From positions 124,001 to 188,000 of the forward strand of contig CANMOV010000001.1 of the NCBI GenBank assembly GCA_947499565.1: DNA of 64,000 nt. Reading direction: 5' to 3'. Positions 9,159 to 18,853 of the stretch are shown here, piece after piece; positions within the stretch are counted from its first letter, which is position 1, and each line of letters begins with the position of its first letter. This DNA comes from an uncultured Croceitalea sp. GTDB lineage: Bacteria > Bacteroidota > Bacteroidia > Flavobacteriales > Flavobacteriaceae. Made by a program: the position numbers and the translations under genes. The notes under the pieces were generated by a model. That model was not told the DNA's origin and searched no databases. It worked only from the letters and a program-made list of their open reading frames with translations.

Positions 9159-9827
9159 ATGGCACAATATTCAAGAATAGAAGTTGCAGGAGTAATGAAG
9201 AATAATGGAATGGTACCATTATTTTATCACCCAGATATTGAATTGGGTAAACAAGTACTTAAAGCATGTTATGATGGAGGCTCGCGCTTAATGGAGTTTA
9301 CGGCACGTGGTGATTTTGCGTATGAAGTATTTTTAGAACTTAATAAGTATGCTCTTAGCGCATTGCCAGGAATGATTATGGGTGTAGGATCTATTACAGA
9401 TGCTGGAGCAGCGTCACTTTTCATGCAAATGGGAGCTAATTTTATTGTTACTCCGTCTCTTAGAGAGGACATTGCAATTGTTTGTAATAGACGTAAAGTA
9501 TTGTGGTCTCCAGGATGTGGTTCCTTAACAGAAATAAATAAGGCAGAAGAATTGGGCTGCGAAATAGTTAAGTTATTTCCTGGGTCAACATATGGCCCTG
9601 GTTTTGTAAAAGCGATAAAAGGCCCACAACCATGGACGAGTATAATGCCAACAGGAGGAGTAAGCACAGAAGAAAGCAACCTTAAAAACTGGTTTGATGC
9701 TGGGGTTACTTGTGTTGGTATGGGTTCTAAACTTATTAGCAAAGAAATACTAGCAACAAAGGACTTTCAAGGACTTGAAGAAAAAGTACGTGCTACCTTA
9801 ACAACTATAGCTAACCTTAGAGGATAA
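9159..9827 (+). CDS. kdgA: KDPG aldolase (KdgA/Eda family)
   Basis: This 222-residue class I aldolase has EFTARGD near 46 (catalytic Glu and phosphate/substrate residues), the Schiff-base Lys in VKLFPGS near 140, and MPTGGVS near 165. It cleaves 2-keto-3-deoxy-6-phosphogluconate to pyruvate and glyceraldehyde-3-phosphate. It is tightly spaced between kdgK (8 bp) and the Nramp-fold transporter gene (4 bp), so all three are co-transcribed. Confidence 0.88.
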   Translation: MAQYSRIEVAGVMKNNGMVPLFYHPDIELGKQVLKACYDGGSRLMEFTARGDFAYEVFLELNKYALSALPGMIMGVGSITDAGAASLFMQMGANFIVTPSLREDIAIVCNRRKVLWSPGCGSLTEINKAEELGCEIVKLFPGSTYGPGFVKAIKGPQPWTSIMPTGGVSTEESNLKNWFDAGVTCVGMGSKLISKEILATKDFQGLEEKVRATLTTIANLRG

Positions 9828-9831
9828 GTAA

Positions 9832-11106
9832 GTGGATAATTCAACCGTAAGTAAGTCATTGTTTAAGAAACTACTTGCGGTTATTTTAGCATTCGGACCT
9901 GGCATTTTTGCAATTGGCTATACCATTGGAACAGGCAGTGTCACTTCAATGATTGTTGCCGGCAGTACTTTTGGTATGCAACTTTTATGGGTACTACTTT
10001 TAAGCTGTTTTTTTTCAGGTGTTTTAATGTACGTATACGGTAATTATGCTTTGCTTACTGGCGAAACTGCTTTATATGCATTCAAAAAACATCTAAAATA
10101 TGGCAAACTTATAGCCATACTTATCATCATTGGAATCTCTTTTGGACAATGGAACTCCCTGATGGGAATTTTAGGAATTTCGTCCAATATCATCTTTGAA
10201 ATAATTCACATCTATCTGCCTGTAGTTAGTAATTATCAATATGAAGTAGTTTTAGCAATTGCTATAGTAGTTATTGCGATTATGTACGGACTATTAATGG
10301 TGGGTAAGTATACATTTTTCGAGAAAATTTTAGTTGTTTTTGTTACCATAATGGCATTCTCTTTTCTAATTTCCTTATTTATGGTGTATCCGTTACCTAT
10401 GGAAGTTGCAAAGGGCCTTATTCCTTCTATTCCTGAGGTAGAAGGTGGTAAAATGATGGTTGCCGCTTTTGTAGGCACTACTATGGCTGCAGCAACATTT
10501 TTATCCAGGCCATTATTTGTTCAGGGTAAAGGATGGACAGAAAAGAATCTTGGTCAACAAAAGAAAGATGCCATTACGGCTGCTTGCTTAGTATTTTTAA
10601 TAAGTGCTACTATTATGGCTGTTGCTTGCGGTGCTTTGTTTTATGAAGGACAGCCGGTTACTAAGGTTTTAGACATGGTAGGTGTTTTAGAGCCAGTTGC
10701 TGGAAAGTTTGCTTTAACACTTTTCTTTTTTGGAACTTTAAGCGCTGGTCTATCTTCAATTTTTCCATGTGTTTTAATTGCTCCTATATTGGTTGCGGAT
10801 TATCAATCTGGGAAACTGGATACTACATCTCGTCAATTTAAAATAATAACTTTTATTGCTTGTTTGTTCGCTTTAATTGTTCCTGTTTTTGGAGCTAACC
10901 CTATAGAAATGCAAATTCTTTCTCAGGTATTTAACGTCTTTGTTTTGCCACTTGTTATTATTGGTATTTTACTATTGATAAATAATAAGAAATTAATGGG
11001 TAAGCATAAAACTAGTTTTCTAATAAATCTAAGTTTAATTGCAGCTTTGTTCTTTTCCTGTGTGATTTCTTATAATGGTGTTTTAGCCTTACAAGGTTAT
11101 TTCTAG
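9832..11106 (+). CDS. Nramp-fold membrane transporter lacking canonical metal motifs
   Basis: This 424-residue protein has about 11 hydrophobic helices and an Nramp-like start (FGPGIFAIGY). It begins with GTG at 9832, four bases after the kdgA stop; no closer ATG exists. The DPGN sequence that binds metal in helix 1 of true Nramp proteins is replaced by GTGS at residues 33-36. Helix 6 reads VGTTMAAATF where MPH-type residues are expected. It may therefore not carry Mn or Fe. Co-transcription with kdgK/kdgA suggests an organic substrate such as a uronate or keto-sugar acid (inference). Confidence 0.7.
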   Translation: MDNSTVSKSLFKKLLAVILAFGPGIFAIGYTIGTGSVTSMIVAGSTFGMQLLWVLLLSCFFSGVLMYVYGNYALLTGETALYAFKKHLKYGKLIAILIIIGISFGQWNSLMGILGISSNIIFEIIHIYLPVVSNYQYEVVLAIAIVVIAIMYGLLMVGKYTFFEKILVVFVTIMAFSFLISLFMVYPLPMEVAKGLIPSIPEVEGGKMMVAAFVGTTMAAATFLSRPLFVQGKGWTEKNLGQQKKDAITAACLVFLISATIMAVACGALFYEGQPVTKVLDMVGVLEPVAGKFALTLFFFGTLSAGLSSIFPCVLIAPILVADYQSGKLDTTSRQFKIITFIACLFALIVPVFGANPIEMQILSQVFNVFVLPLVIIGILLLINNKKLMGKHKTSFLINLSLIAALFFSCVISYNGVLALQGYF

Positions 11107-11197
11107 ACTTTATCTTTTTTGCAAATGATTTTAAGAAATTTGCCCCAAACATTCTTCAATTGAAAAAATGTATTAGCAAGTACGTTGTTAGAGAAGT

Positions 11198-12232
11198 TTA
11201 TACATTAGCCTCTTGGTAGTTTCGTATTTTACATTCCCAGTCCCATGCAGATTTCATGGCTTGATCCAGCGTAGTTTCTGCTTGCCAACCTAATATCTTG
11301 TTTGCCTTGTTGGTACTCGCATAAGCAGTGATGACATCACCAAGACGCCGATCTACCATTTTATAATTTAATTTTTTGCCTGAAACTCGTTCATAGCTTT
11401 GTATAACCTCGAGCACAGAACTTCCTTTTCCTGTTCCTAAGTTATAGACTTCGTAGTTCTTGTTATTTTCTCCACTCAATAGTCGTTTTAAAGCCATTAC
11501 ATGAGCCTTTGCTAAATCCATAACATGAATGTAATCCCTAATGCATGTTCCATCTGCTGTGGGATAATCATGTCCAAAAACAGATAGGCTTTCCCGTAAT
11601 CCAACTCCTGTTTGGGTAATAAAAGGCACTAAATTCTGTGGGACACCAATAGGGAGTTCACCAATTTCAGCAGATGGATGCGCACCCATTGGATTAAAAT
11701 AGCGTAATGAAATGGCATTTAACCCTTCTTTCACCTTGCAAGTATCTTTAATAATTTCCTCACCTACCTGTTTGGTATTTCCGTAAGGAGATTCGGCTGG
11801 TTTAACAGGAGCATTTTCAGTAATCGGCATTTCATCGGCTTGGCCATAAACTGTACAAGAAGAGCTAAATATAAAATTTGTTCTTTTCTTATCTTGTAGT
11901 TCCTGTAGAAGATACACTAATGTGCCAATATTGTTTTCATAATATGCAAGCGGATCCGTAACACTTTCACCAACTGCCTTATACGCAGCAAAATGAATAA
12001 CCCCCTCAATATCCGGATGCCTTTTAAAAAAGGAAATTACACTGGATTTATCTCGTAAGTCTATATTTTCGAATAAAGGTTTCTCTCCGGTGATCTTTGC
12101 AATACCGTCTAGCACATCTTCACTGGAATTACTAAGATTGTCTATTATCACAACTTCAAAACCATCATTTTGCAATGCAACTACGGTATGGGATCCTATA
12201 AAACCCAATCCGCCTGTAACTAATACTTTCAT
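11198..12232 (-). CDS. galE: UDP-glucose 4-epimerase
   Basis: This 344-residue extended SDR has GGLGFIGSH at the N-terminus, the catalytic Ser/Thr region SSSCTVYG and the Tyr-Lys pair in SPYGNTKQ. The C-terminal NLGTGKGSSVLE is typical of GalE. It interconverts UDP-glucose and UDP-galactose, supplying galactose units for the exopolysaccharide. It is last in the rfb group, 11 bp after rfbD, and converges with the alginate operon across a 91-bp gap. Confidence 0.9.
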   Translation of the reverse strand: MKVLVTGGLGFIGSHTVVALQNDGFEVVIIDNLSNSSEDVLDGIAKITGEKPLFENIDLRDKSSVISFFKRHPDIEGVIHFAAYKAVGESVTDPLAYYENNIGTLVYLLQELQDKKRTNFIFSSSCTVYGQADEMPITENAPVKPAESPYGNTKQVGEEIIKDTCKVKEGLNAISLRYFNPMGAHPSAEIGELPIGVPQNLVPFITQTGVGLRESLSVFGHDYPTADGTCIRDYIHVMDLAKAHVMALKRLLSGENNKNYEVYNLGTGKGSSVLEVIQSYERVSGKKLNYKMVDRRLGDVITAYASTNKANKILGWQAETTLDQAMKSAWDWECKIRNYQEANV

Positions 12233-12243
12233 CTTTCTGTTTT

Positions 12244-13119
12244 TTATGTAACTAAATTATTTTTTTGATACACCTCACTGGCTCTTAACAGACTATTCCT
12301 CCAATATGGAATTTGTATACCGAGTAAGTCTTTAATTTTGGTCTTGTCTAAAACACTGTAAGAAGGCCTTTTTGCTGGTGAGGGATATTCGTCTGTCCGA
12401 ATAGGGTTTACCGAGACGGTTATTTTGTTTATCTCAAAAATTGCTTTGGCAAAGTCATACCAACTTGCTACACCTTCATTACTGTAGTGATATGTACCAT
12501 ATGATTTTATATTCTTTTCAATAAGAAGTAAGATAACATCTGCTAAATCTTTGGCATAAGTTGGTGTTCCTATTTGATCATATACGATAGATAGTTTATC
12601 CATTTCCTTACCATATTTCAACATAGATTTCATGAAATTATGACCATATTCAGAATAGAGCCAAGAGGTTCGTATTATGAAATGTTTTTTGCACGCCGAT
12701 GCAATTTCTTTTTCACCTAAAAGCTTTGTATTTCCATATACACCTAATCCATACGGTTCGTCTTCTTCGCTATATGGAAGGCTATTGGAGCCATCAAAAA
12801 CAAAGTCGGTAGAAATATGGATTAATATTGTATTTTTTTCGGACGATATATTGGCAAGGTTTCTTGCTCCCATTCGGTTAACCGCATCCGCAAAACTTGG
12901 ATTTGTCTCAGCCGCATCAACATTAGTATATGCAGCGCAATTGATACAAAAATCGTAGTTACCCGTTTCAAATTCTTTTGAAACAGCCTTAAGGTTTGTA
13001 ATATCCAATTCGGCCGAAGACCGATATACGAACTTCATGTTTCTAATGTGGTTCAAGGAAGCCTCCGCTATACAGCTTGCTAATTGACCAGTTCCGCCCG
13101 TTACAAGTATTTTAATCAT
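12244..13119 (-). CDS. rfbD: dTDP-4-dehydrorhamnose reductase
   Basis: This 291-residue RmlD-like SDR has VTGGTGQLAS at the N-terminus, the NCAAYTNVDAAE motif characteristic of RmlD, the catalytic STDFVFDG region and YGNTKLLGE. It performs the last NADPH-dependent step to dTDP-L-rhamnose. It sits between rfbC and galE with 9 to 11 bp spacing. Confidence 0.92.
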   Translation of the reverse strand: MIKILVTGGTGQLASCIAEASLNHIRNMKFVYRSSAELDITNLKAVSKEFETGNYDFCINCAAYTNVDAAETNPSFADAVNRMGARNLANISSEKNTILIHISTDFVFDGSNSLPYSEEDEPYGLGVYGNTKLLGEKEIASACKKHFIIRTSWLYSEYGHNFMKSMLKYGKEMDKLSIVYDQIGTPTYAKDLADVILLLIEKNIKSYGTYHYSNEGVASWYDFAKAIFEINKITVSVNPIRTDEYPSPAKRPSYSVLDKTKIKDLLGIQIPYWRNSLLRASEVYQKNNLVT

Positions 13120-13128
13120 CGCTTGCTG

Positions 13129-13692
13129 TTAGGACTTAAAGATTGTGGTTTCCGTTAGTTCCTTAAAGGTTGGTAACAGCTTATCTTTTTCAGAAATAAT
13201 CATTTCGTCTTCTGGAATTTCCCAATCGATGTTAAAAAAATCATCATTGTAGAGCAAACCAGATTCTGCATCTTTATTATAATAATTATCACATTTATAA
13301 GAGAAAATGGCATTTTCGCTCAAAGTGATAAAACCATGCGCGCAACCTCTTGGAATAAAAATCTGGGTATTATTGGCTTCAGACAATAAGATAGAAATTA
13401 CATTACCGTAGGTTGCCGATTTTTGCCTTAAATCTACTGCCACATCCAATACTTTTCCGCTCAAGACACGAACTAATTTCGCCTGAGCATAATCTCCCCG
13501 TTGGAAGTGTAAGCCACGAAGCACACCTCTTGAGGAAAATGACTGGTTGTCTTGCACAAAATGTATTTTCTTTTGGATGACTTCCTCAAATTTTTCTTGA
13601 TTAAAGGATTCGAAAAAATAACCCCGCTCATCTTCAAAGACCCTAGGTTTAATTGTGAAACACCCTTCTATTCTTGTATTTTTTATTTCCAT
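13129..13692 (-). CDS. rfbC: dTDP-4-dehydrorhamnose 3,5-epimerase
   Basis: This 187-residue cupin-fold epimerase has RGLHFQRGDYAQAK (catalytic His and substrate contacts), the VDLRQKS strand and PRGCAHGF. It epimerises C3 and C5 of the 4-keto-6-deoxy sugar nucleotide before reduction by RfbD. It lies 4 bp after rfbA. Confidence 0.93.
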   Translation of the reverse strand: MEIKNTRIEGCFTIKPRVFEDERGYFFESFNQEKFEEVIQKKIHFVQDNQSFSSRGVLRGLHFQRGDYAQAKLVRVLSGKVLDVAVDLRQKSATYGNVISILLSEANNTQIFIPRGCAHGFITLSENAIFSYKCDNYYNKDAESGLLYNDDFFNIDWEIPEDEMIISEKDKLLPTFKELTETTIFKS

Positions 13693-13696
13693 AATT

Positions 13697-14557
13697 TTAA
13701 ATTAAAGCGTCTAGCAAAGCTTTGCTATACCCACTTTTGATTAAAGGTGCAGTAAGTTTTTTGTATTGGGTTTTGGTAATAAAGCCCATTTTATAGGCAG
13801 AAGCCTCAATAGCTCCAATTTTAAGCCCCTGTCTTTCTTCTATTACCTGCACAAACTGTGCTGCTTGCATTAGGGAATTAAAAGTTCCAGTATCTAACCA
13901 GGCAGTGCCTTTATCCAAAATACTAACTTTTAATTTCCCCCTTTTTAAATATTCCTTATTAACATCGGTTATTTCAATTTCACCGCGCGGACTTGGTTTA
14001 ACATTCTTTGCAATTTCAACTACGGCATTATCGTAAAAGTAAATTCCAGGAACAGCATAGCTGGACTTAGGCTTTTTTGGCTTTTCTTCAATCGAAATTG
14101 CATTGTTTTTCTCATCAAAATCTACTACACCATAACGTTCAGGGTCGGTTACATGATAAGCATAAATAATACCGCCGTCTGGGTTATTATTGGCTTGTAA
14201 CAAATTTTCTAATCCGGTACCATGGAAAATGTTATCCCCAAGAATAAGTGCGACCTTATCGTTTCCTATAAATTTTTCTCCAATAATAAAAGCTTCCGCC
14301 AATCCATTAGGATTATGTTGTACTGCATATTCAAATTTGCATCCGTATTGCCGTCCATCTCCCAAAAGTTTTTTAAACATAGGCAAGTCATGAGCAGTAG
14401 AAATAATCAATATTTCCCATATACCAGACTCTATCAATGTGGATAGCGGGTAATAAATCATGGGTTTATCATAAACAGGCATTAGCTGTTTACTAACTGC
14501 GAGTGTGCATGGGTGAAGTCTTGTGCCGGATCCGCCAGCTAGAATTATTCCTTTCAT
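13697..14557 (-). CDS. rfbA: Glucose-1-phosphate thymidylyltransferase
   Basis: This 286-residue nucleotidyltransferase has the N-terminal [11 protein letters not shown] loop, KPMIYYPLS, the Mg-binding LGDNIFHG and the EEKP region. It makes dTDP-glucose from glucose-1-phosphate and dTTP, the entry step to dTDP-rhamnose. Length and motifs match RmlA of the short form. Confidence 0.93.
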   Translation of the reverse strand: MKGIILAGGSGTRLHPCTLAVSKQLMPVYDKPMIYYPLSTLIESGIWEILIISTAHDLPMFKKLLGDGRQYGCKFEYAVQHNPNGLAEAFIIGEKFIGNDKVALILGDNIFHGTGLENLLQANNNPDGGIIYAYHVTDPERYGVVDFDEKNNAISIEEKPKKPKSSYAVPGIYFYDNAVVEIAKNVKPSPRGEIEITDVNKEYLKRGKLKVSILDKGTAWLDTGTFNSLMQAAQFVQVIEERQGLKIGAIEASAYKMGFITKTQYKKLTAPLIKSGYSKALLDALI

Positions 14558-14586
14558 CTATTAAAGCGTTTATTTTTTCCTAAAAT

Positions 14587-15624
14587 CTAGGATAGGTTTT
14601 TTTCTTTTTTGCTAGCATACTCTGCTAGGTACCATTTCAATGTTTTTTCAATACCGGTCTCAAAATTTTCCTCAGCTTTCCAGCCCAATTCCTTTTCAAT
14701 TTTTGAAGCATCAATAGCATACCTAAAATCATGACCGGCTCTATCCTTAACATAAGTAATCAATTCAAGGTAACTTTCCCCTGTTTGTAAAGGTTTTACC
14801 TTATCTAACAACTCGCATATTTTAGTAGCGATATAGAGATTAGTACGCTCGTTTTTTCCACCAATATTATAAGTCTCACCAGTAACCCCCGTATGAAATG
14901 CTAGTGCAATACCCTTGCAATGATCTAGAACATATAACCAGTCTCTAACATTTAGCCCATCACCGTAAATGGGTATGGGTTGATTGGAAATTGCTTTTCT
15001 TATTATGGTTGGAATTAATTTTTCATCATGTTGATTTGGGCCGTAGTTATTGGAACAGTTAGTAGTAACTACATTCATTCCAAAAGTATGATGGTAGCTT
15101 CTCACTATAAAATCTGACGATGCTTTTGAAGCACTATATGGACTATTTGGTGCATAAGGTGTGGTTTCCTTAAAAAGACCATTTTTGCCTAATGTACCGT
15201 AAACCTCATCTGTTGAAACGTGATGAAAGCGACTATGTGTATAGTCCGCTTTGTAAATTTCTGGAGCCATCATCCAATGTTTTTTTGCAACGTCTATTAG
15301 ATTGAAGGTGCCTAGAATATTGGTGTGCATAAAAGCGTCCGGATTTTTTATTGAATTATCCACATGGGATTCCGCGGCAAAATGAATTACATGTTTAATA
15401 TCATATTTATTGAACAATTTCTCGACTAAATTACGGTCACAGATATTACCTTTTACAAAAGAATAACGCTCATGATTTTCTACTGCAGCCAAATTCTTTA
15501 GATTTCCGGCATAAGTGAGCGCATCGATATTTACGATATGTAGTTCTGGATTTTCCTCAAGAAAATATGGGATAAAATTAGAGCCTATAAAACCAGCTCC
15601 TCCTGTAATTAAAACATGTTCCAT
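14587..15624 (-). CDS. rfbB: dTDP-glucose 4,6-dehydratase
   Basis: This extended SDR has ITGGAGFIGSNFIP, the STDEVYG catalytic Thr-Asp-Glu triad and the YSASKASSD Tyr-Lys motif. The product is dTDP-4-keto-6-deoxyglucose. The open frame extends to a TTG at 15648, but the ATG at 15624 places the Rossmann strand directly at the N-terminus as in other RmlB proteins, so I chose it (345 residues). It is first of the rfbB-A-C-D-galE group. The 250-bp gap upstream contains no gene on either strand. Confidence 0.92.
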   Translation of the reverse strand: MEHVLITGGAGFIGSNFIPYFLEENPELHIVNIDALTYAGNLKNLAAVENHERYSFVKGNICDRNLVEKLFNKYDIKHVIHFAAESHVDNSIKNPDAFMHTNILGTFNLIDVAKKHWMMAPEIYKADYTHSRFHHVSTDEVYGTLGKNGLFKETTPYAPNSPYSASKASSDFIVRSYHHTFGMNVVTTNCSNNYGPNQHDEKLIPTIIRKAISNQPIPIYGDGLNVRDWLYVLDHCKGIALAFHTGVTGETYNIGGKNERTNLYIATKICELLDKVKPLQTGESYLELITYVKDRAGHDFRYAIDASKIEKELGWKAEENFETGIEKTLKWYLAEYASKKEKNLS

Positions 15625-15874
15625 TTTAGAATTTTGTATAAGGTTCAATTAAATGAATTGTAAACATAATCCTACAAAAATGGAATTTTAAATATTTGTT
15701 GTGAAATGCAGTTTTTGTGTGGTCGAATGTAGATAAGTATCGATGGAGTATTAGTATTTATAGTACTCTTCGCATGTTTCGCTTTTAAATTGAAATATTT
15801 AGAAATAATAACGTTTATAAACTTTTTCCTACTTTTGATAATGTGATATTAGAATTATTCAAATAAATACACTC

Positions 15875-16984
15875 ATGCCCAAAGCTCTCATTGCTGCTAT
15901 TGATGATGAAATAATGAATATTGAGATAATTAAGTTTGTTATCCAAGGAATGGATTATGACTTTTTAGGAATCAATAATAGCCTAGAAGCCATTGAACTT
16001 TTATCGAAAAATAAACCGCACCTGATTTTAATGGATGTTCAAATGCCCAATTTGGACGGATTTGAACTCTGCCGACAAATAAAGCTGAATGATTATCTTT
16101 CCAAGGTTCCGATTATTTTCCTAACGGGTATGAATAAAACTGAGAGCAAAGTAAAGGGATTGGAGCTTGGAGGTGTAGATTATGTTACCAAGCCTTTTAA
16201 TAAACAGGAGCTCGCAGCACGGATTACCACCCATGTAAATCTTGTTAAGGCAAATTCTAAAGTGGAGGAACAAGCTAAAGCATTAGAGCGGGATAACGTG
16301 TTAAAAAACAGATTATTATCAATAATTGGTCATGATTTAAGATCTCCTTTAAGCGCAGTGAAGATGCAATTAGATTTTATCATAAGGGGAATTATTAATC
16401 CACGTGATGATGAGTTTATAGATACCACCGTACATAGTCTTGCTGCAACTACGGATGAAGCATTTAATTTATTGGATAACCTTTTGAGCTGGGCTAAATC
16501 TGAAAGCGGGGTTTTGAGTGTTATCGAGGAAAAATTGGATATTAAAGAAATAGTAGAACGGAATATTCGACTAGTACAAATGGCCTTGACAGCAAAGGAA
16601 ATAGAATTAAAAATAGTAGTTCCAGAGGATGCTTACGTGCTTACCGATTTGAATATGTTTAAGACGCTATTGCGGAACTTGCTTTCAAATGCCATAAAGT
16701 TTACCCCAAAGGAGGGTAGAATTACAATTTCGGCAGCACCTAAAGCTAATACCTGGGTTATCAGCGTAGCAGACACTGGTACTGGGATGTCTAAGGATGA
16801 GTTGGTTAAAGTACGAGATACCAAGAAGCACTTTACTAAAACGGGAACCGACGATGAAGCGGGTACAGGACTTGGTCTAGTGCTCTGTCAAGACTTTGCC
16901 AGAAAGGTTGGTGGTGAGCTTGTTATAGAAAGCGAGTTAGGAAAGGGTAGTTGTTTTTCATTTGCATTACCAAAAGCGTCCTAA
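15875..16984 (+). CDS. Receiver-histidine kinase hybrid (orphan)
   Basis: This 369-residue protein has a receiver domain at about 4-120 (phospho-acceptor Asp54 in LILMDVQMP, Lys in DYVTKPF), a coiled linker, a HisKA domain (IIGHDLRSP) and a HATPase domain (N box LLRNLLSNAIKF, G boxes ADTGTGM and GTGLGL). It has no membrane segment, so it is cytosolic and probably takes phosphate from, or is gated by, another system. It is the only plus-strand gene inside the polysaccharide region. The partner is unknown; the CheY-like protein at 34795 is one candidate. Confidence 0.88.
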   Translation: MPKALIAAIDDEIMNIEIIKFVIQGMDYDFLGINNSLEAIELLSKNKPHLILMDVQMPNLDGFELCRQIKLNDYLSKVPIIFLTGMNKTESKVKGLELGGVDYVTKPFNKQELAARITTHVNLVKANSKVEEQAKALERDNVLKNRLLSIIGHDLRSPLSAVKMQLDFIIRGIINPRDDEFIDTTVHSLAATTDEAFNLLDNLLSWAKSESGVLSVIEEKLDIKEIVERNIRLVQMALTAKEIELKIVVPEDAYVLTDLNMFKTLLRNLLSNAIKFTPKEGRITISAAPKANTWVISVADTGTGMSKDELVKVRDTKKHFTKTGTDDEAGTGLGLVLCQDFARKVGGELVIESELGKGSCFSFALPKAS

Positions 16985-16989
16985 AAAGA

Positions 16990-18201
16990 CTAAGCAACAA
17001 CTTTTGTGGTATTACTACCTCTTTGAGCACGTTCCCAATTTACAGATTGGTTTCCTTTCATATACCTTTCAAAGCCCAAGAAAACTGATAAATTCATAAT
17101 AAAAAAGTAGTAGGGTATAAATAGTATTTTTAAACGTATTTGCCGGTTTTCTAAAAACCAACCCAATAGAGCTGCCGTATAAAATAAAATTTGCCCCCAA
17201 GCTAACAGACTATATAAGCCAAACTCAAAAAAACCTTCGTTGTAGGCCAAAATAAAATTGATTGGGATAATCAATAACAAGAATAAAGGCGTTAATGTCC
17301 ACCGTAATACCCTATGTGATATGTATTGAAAAGACAGCGTACCATATTTAAAAATGTTGAGTAAAGGCGAAAGCCTAATAACAGACTGTATTCCACCAGC
17401 AGAAATACGAACTTTACGCTTTAATTCTTCCTTAACATTGGCAGATGCATTTTCAATTGCATAGGCTTCTGGGTTATATTGAATGGTATAACCAGACATA
17501 GCCACCCGCAATGAAATCATAAAATCATCTAATAAAGTATCTTTTTCAACTTCTTGCCATAGTTCTGTGCGTATCGCAAATAACTCACCTGCAGCACCCA
17601 CTACCGAATAAAGTTCGGCATCCCATTTTTTTAACTGGGACTCGTATTTCCAATACATACCTTCACCTGCACCAGCAGCACTATCTACGTCTTTTGAATA
17701 TATTCTTTTTTCTCCAGAAACGCAGCCTACCTCAGGGTCTCTGAACAAACGTATAATTTCTTTTATAGAATCCTTACCCAAGTTTGTATTGCCATCTGAA
17801 AAGATAACAATGGGGGTTTTTACATATTTCATTCCCCGGTTCATGGCAGCAATTTTTCCCGCACGTTCGTCATGGTGCAATACTTCAACATCCTTATATG
17901 CTTTCAGTAAATTTGGCGTGCCATCATCTGAACCATCTGTTACCCAAAGTTGGGTCACTTTTTCACTTGGATAGTTTAAACTTTTGGAATTAGCAACTTT
18001 TTCCGCTAAATAATCCTTTTCGTTGTAGGCAGCCACAAAAAGAGTTACTTCCGGCTCATAATCTTCATTGCCAGTAAATGGTTTACCTAAACCGAATAAT
18101 CTTCTAATTTTTACAATAACAAAAAGTAAAATCCCATATCCTAAATAAGAATAAAAGATGATAAACAATGCTACCAAAAAAATGATTTTTAACGACTCCA
18201 T
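16990..18201 (-). CDS. Membrane glycosyltransferase, family 2 (processive-type fold)
   Basis: This GT2 protein has an N-terminal helix, a catalytic domain (FVAAYNE, TDGSDDGTP, DGNTNLG) and three to four C-terminal helices, like cellulose/hyaluronan-synthase-related enzymes that act at the inner membrane. The frame is open to 18252, but the Met at 18201 (MESLKIIF) starts directly at the hydrophobic helix and avoids overlap with the upstream acetyltransferase gene, so I prefer it (403 residues). Donor and acceptor are unknown. Confidence 0.8.
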   Translation of the reverse strand: MESLKIIFLVALFIIFYSYLGYGILLFVIVKIRRLFGLGKPFTGNEDYEPEVTLFVAAYNEKDYLAEKVANSKSLNYPSEKVTQLWVTDGSDDGTPNLLKAYKDVEVLHHDERAGKIAAMNRGMKYVKTPIVIFSDGNTNLGKDSIKEIIRLFRDPEVGCVSGEKRIYSKDVDSAAGAGEGMYWKYESQLKKWDAELYSVVGAAGELFAIRTELWQEVEKDTLLDDFMISLRVAMSGYTIQYNPEAYAIENASANVKEELKRKVRISAGGIQSVIRLSPLLNIFKYGTLSFQYISHRVLRWTLTPLFLLLIIPINFILAYNEGFFEFGLYSLLAWGQILFYTAALLGWFLENRQIRLKILFIPYYFFIMNLSVFLGFERYMKGNQSVNWERAQRGSNTTKVVA

Positions 18202-18212
18202 GTTTTGTTTAT

Positions 18213-18851
18213 TTAAGAAATTATGGCATGCTTTCTCTTGAGTGATTCCCATTCACCGTTATAATGATTGTATTGTTTTATAACCCTTGCAGGGTTGCCT
18301 ACTGCAACAGAATAATCGGGAATATCCTTGGTCACAACGCTTCCTCCGGCAATGATGCAGTGTTTGCCAATACTAACACCGGCGACAATGGTGACGTTGG
18401 CACCAATCCAAGTTTCTTCTTTAACAACTATAGTTGCTGTTGATACACCTTGAGCATGAATAGGTTGTGAAACATCTTCATAATTGTGGTTAAGGCCAGA
18501 TAGCACAACATTTTGTGCCAACCGAACATCGTCCTTAATTGTTACTGGGCCAATAATCGTATTACCAAGGCCAATGCGGGTATTTTTGCCTATAATAACA
18601 GCGCCAACACCATTGTTTATGGTTGAAAAATCTTCAATTGTGGAATTAGCCCCTAATTGAAACGAATTCCATGGCAGAACATCAATCCTTGTCCGTCTTC
18701 TAATCCTTGCCCCACTCCCTTTCTTATGATAAAATGAATTCACGAACAATTTCACCCATAATCTAGGCCTTGCCTGACCATTAGGTACTAGCATCCAATG
18801 CACTAGTCTTTTTAGCTTTTGGCTACTCTTTATTTTATTCTTTAATCCCAT
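18213..18851 (-). CDS. Left-handed beta-helix acyl/acetyltransferase
   Basis: This 212-residue hexapeptide-repeat protein has repeated (I/V)GxNxxI turns from about residue 65 to 190 and the LNHNYE loop with a likely catalytic His (SGLNHNYED). This resembles WcaF/VatD-like sugar O-acetyltransferases. It probably acetylates a sugar of the exopolysaccharide repeat unit. It lies between two glycosyltransferase genes with 2 to 11 bp spacing. Confidence 0.8.
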   Translation of the reverse strand: MGLKNKIKSSQKLKRLVHWMLVPNGQARPRLWVKLFVNSFYHKKGSGARIRRRTRIDVLPWNSFQLGANSTIEDFSTINNGVGAVIIGKNTRIGLGNTIIGPVTIKDDVRLAQNVVLSGLNHNYEDVSQPIHAQGVSTATIVVKEETWIGANVTIVAGVSIGKHCIIAGGSVVTKDIPDYSVAVGNPARVIKQYNHYNGEWESLKRKHAIIS

Positions 18852-18853
18852 TG

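Noticed and set aside
9269-9742. 157-residue minus-strand reading frame
   Set aside because: It lies wholly inside kdgA on the other strand and has no recognisable motif; kdgA itself is well supported. It is a shadow frame.
11121-11143. Terminator between the alginate and rfb operons
   Set aside because: Only a six-pair AT-rich stem (GCAAAT/ATTTGC) with a 12-nt loop and no T-run; too weak to call.
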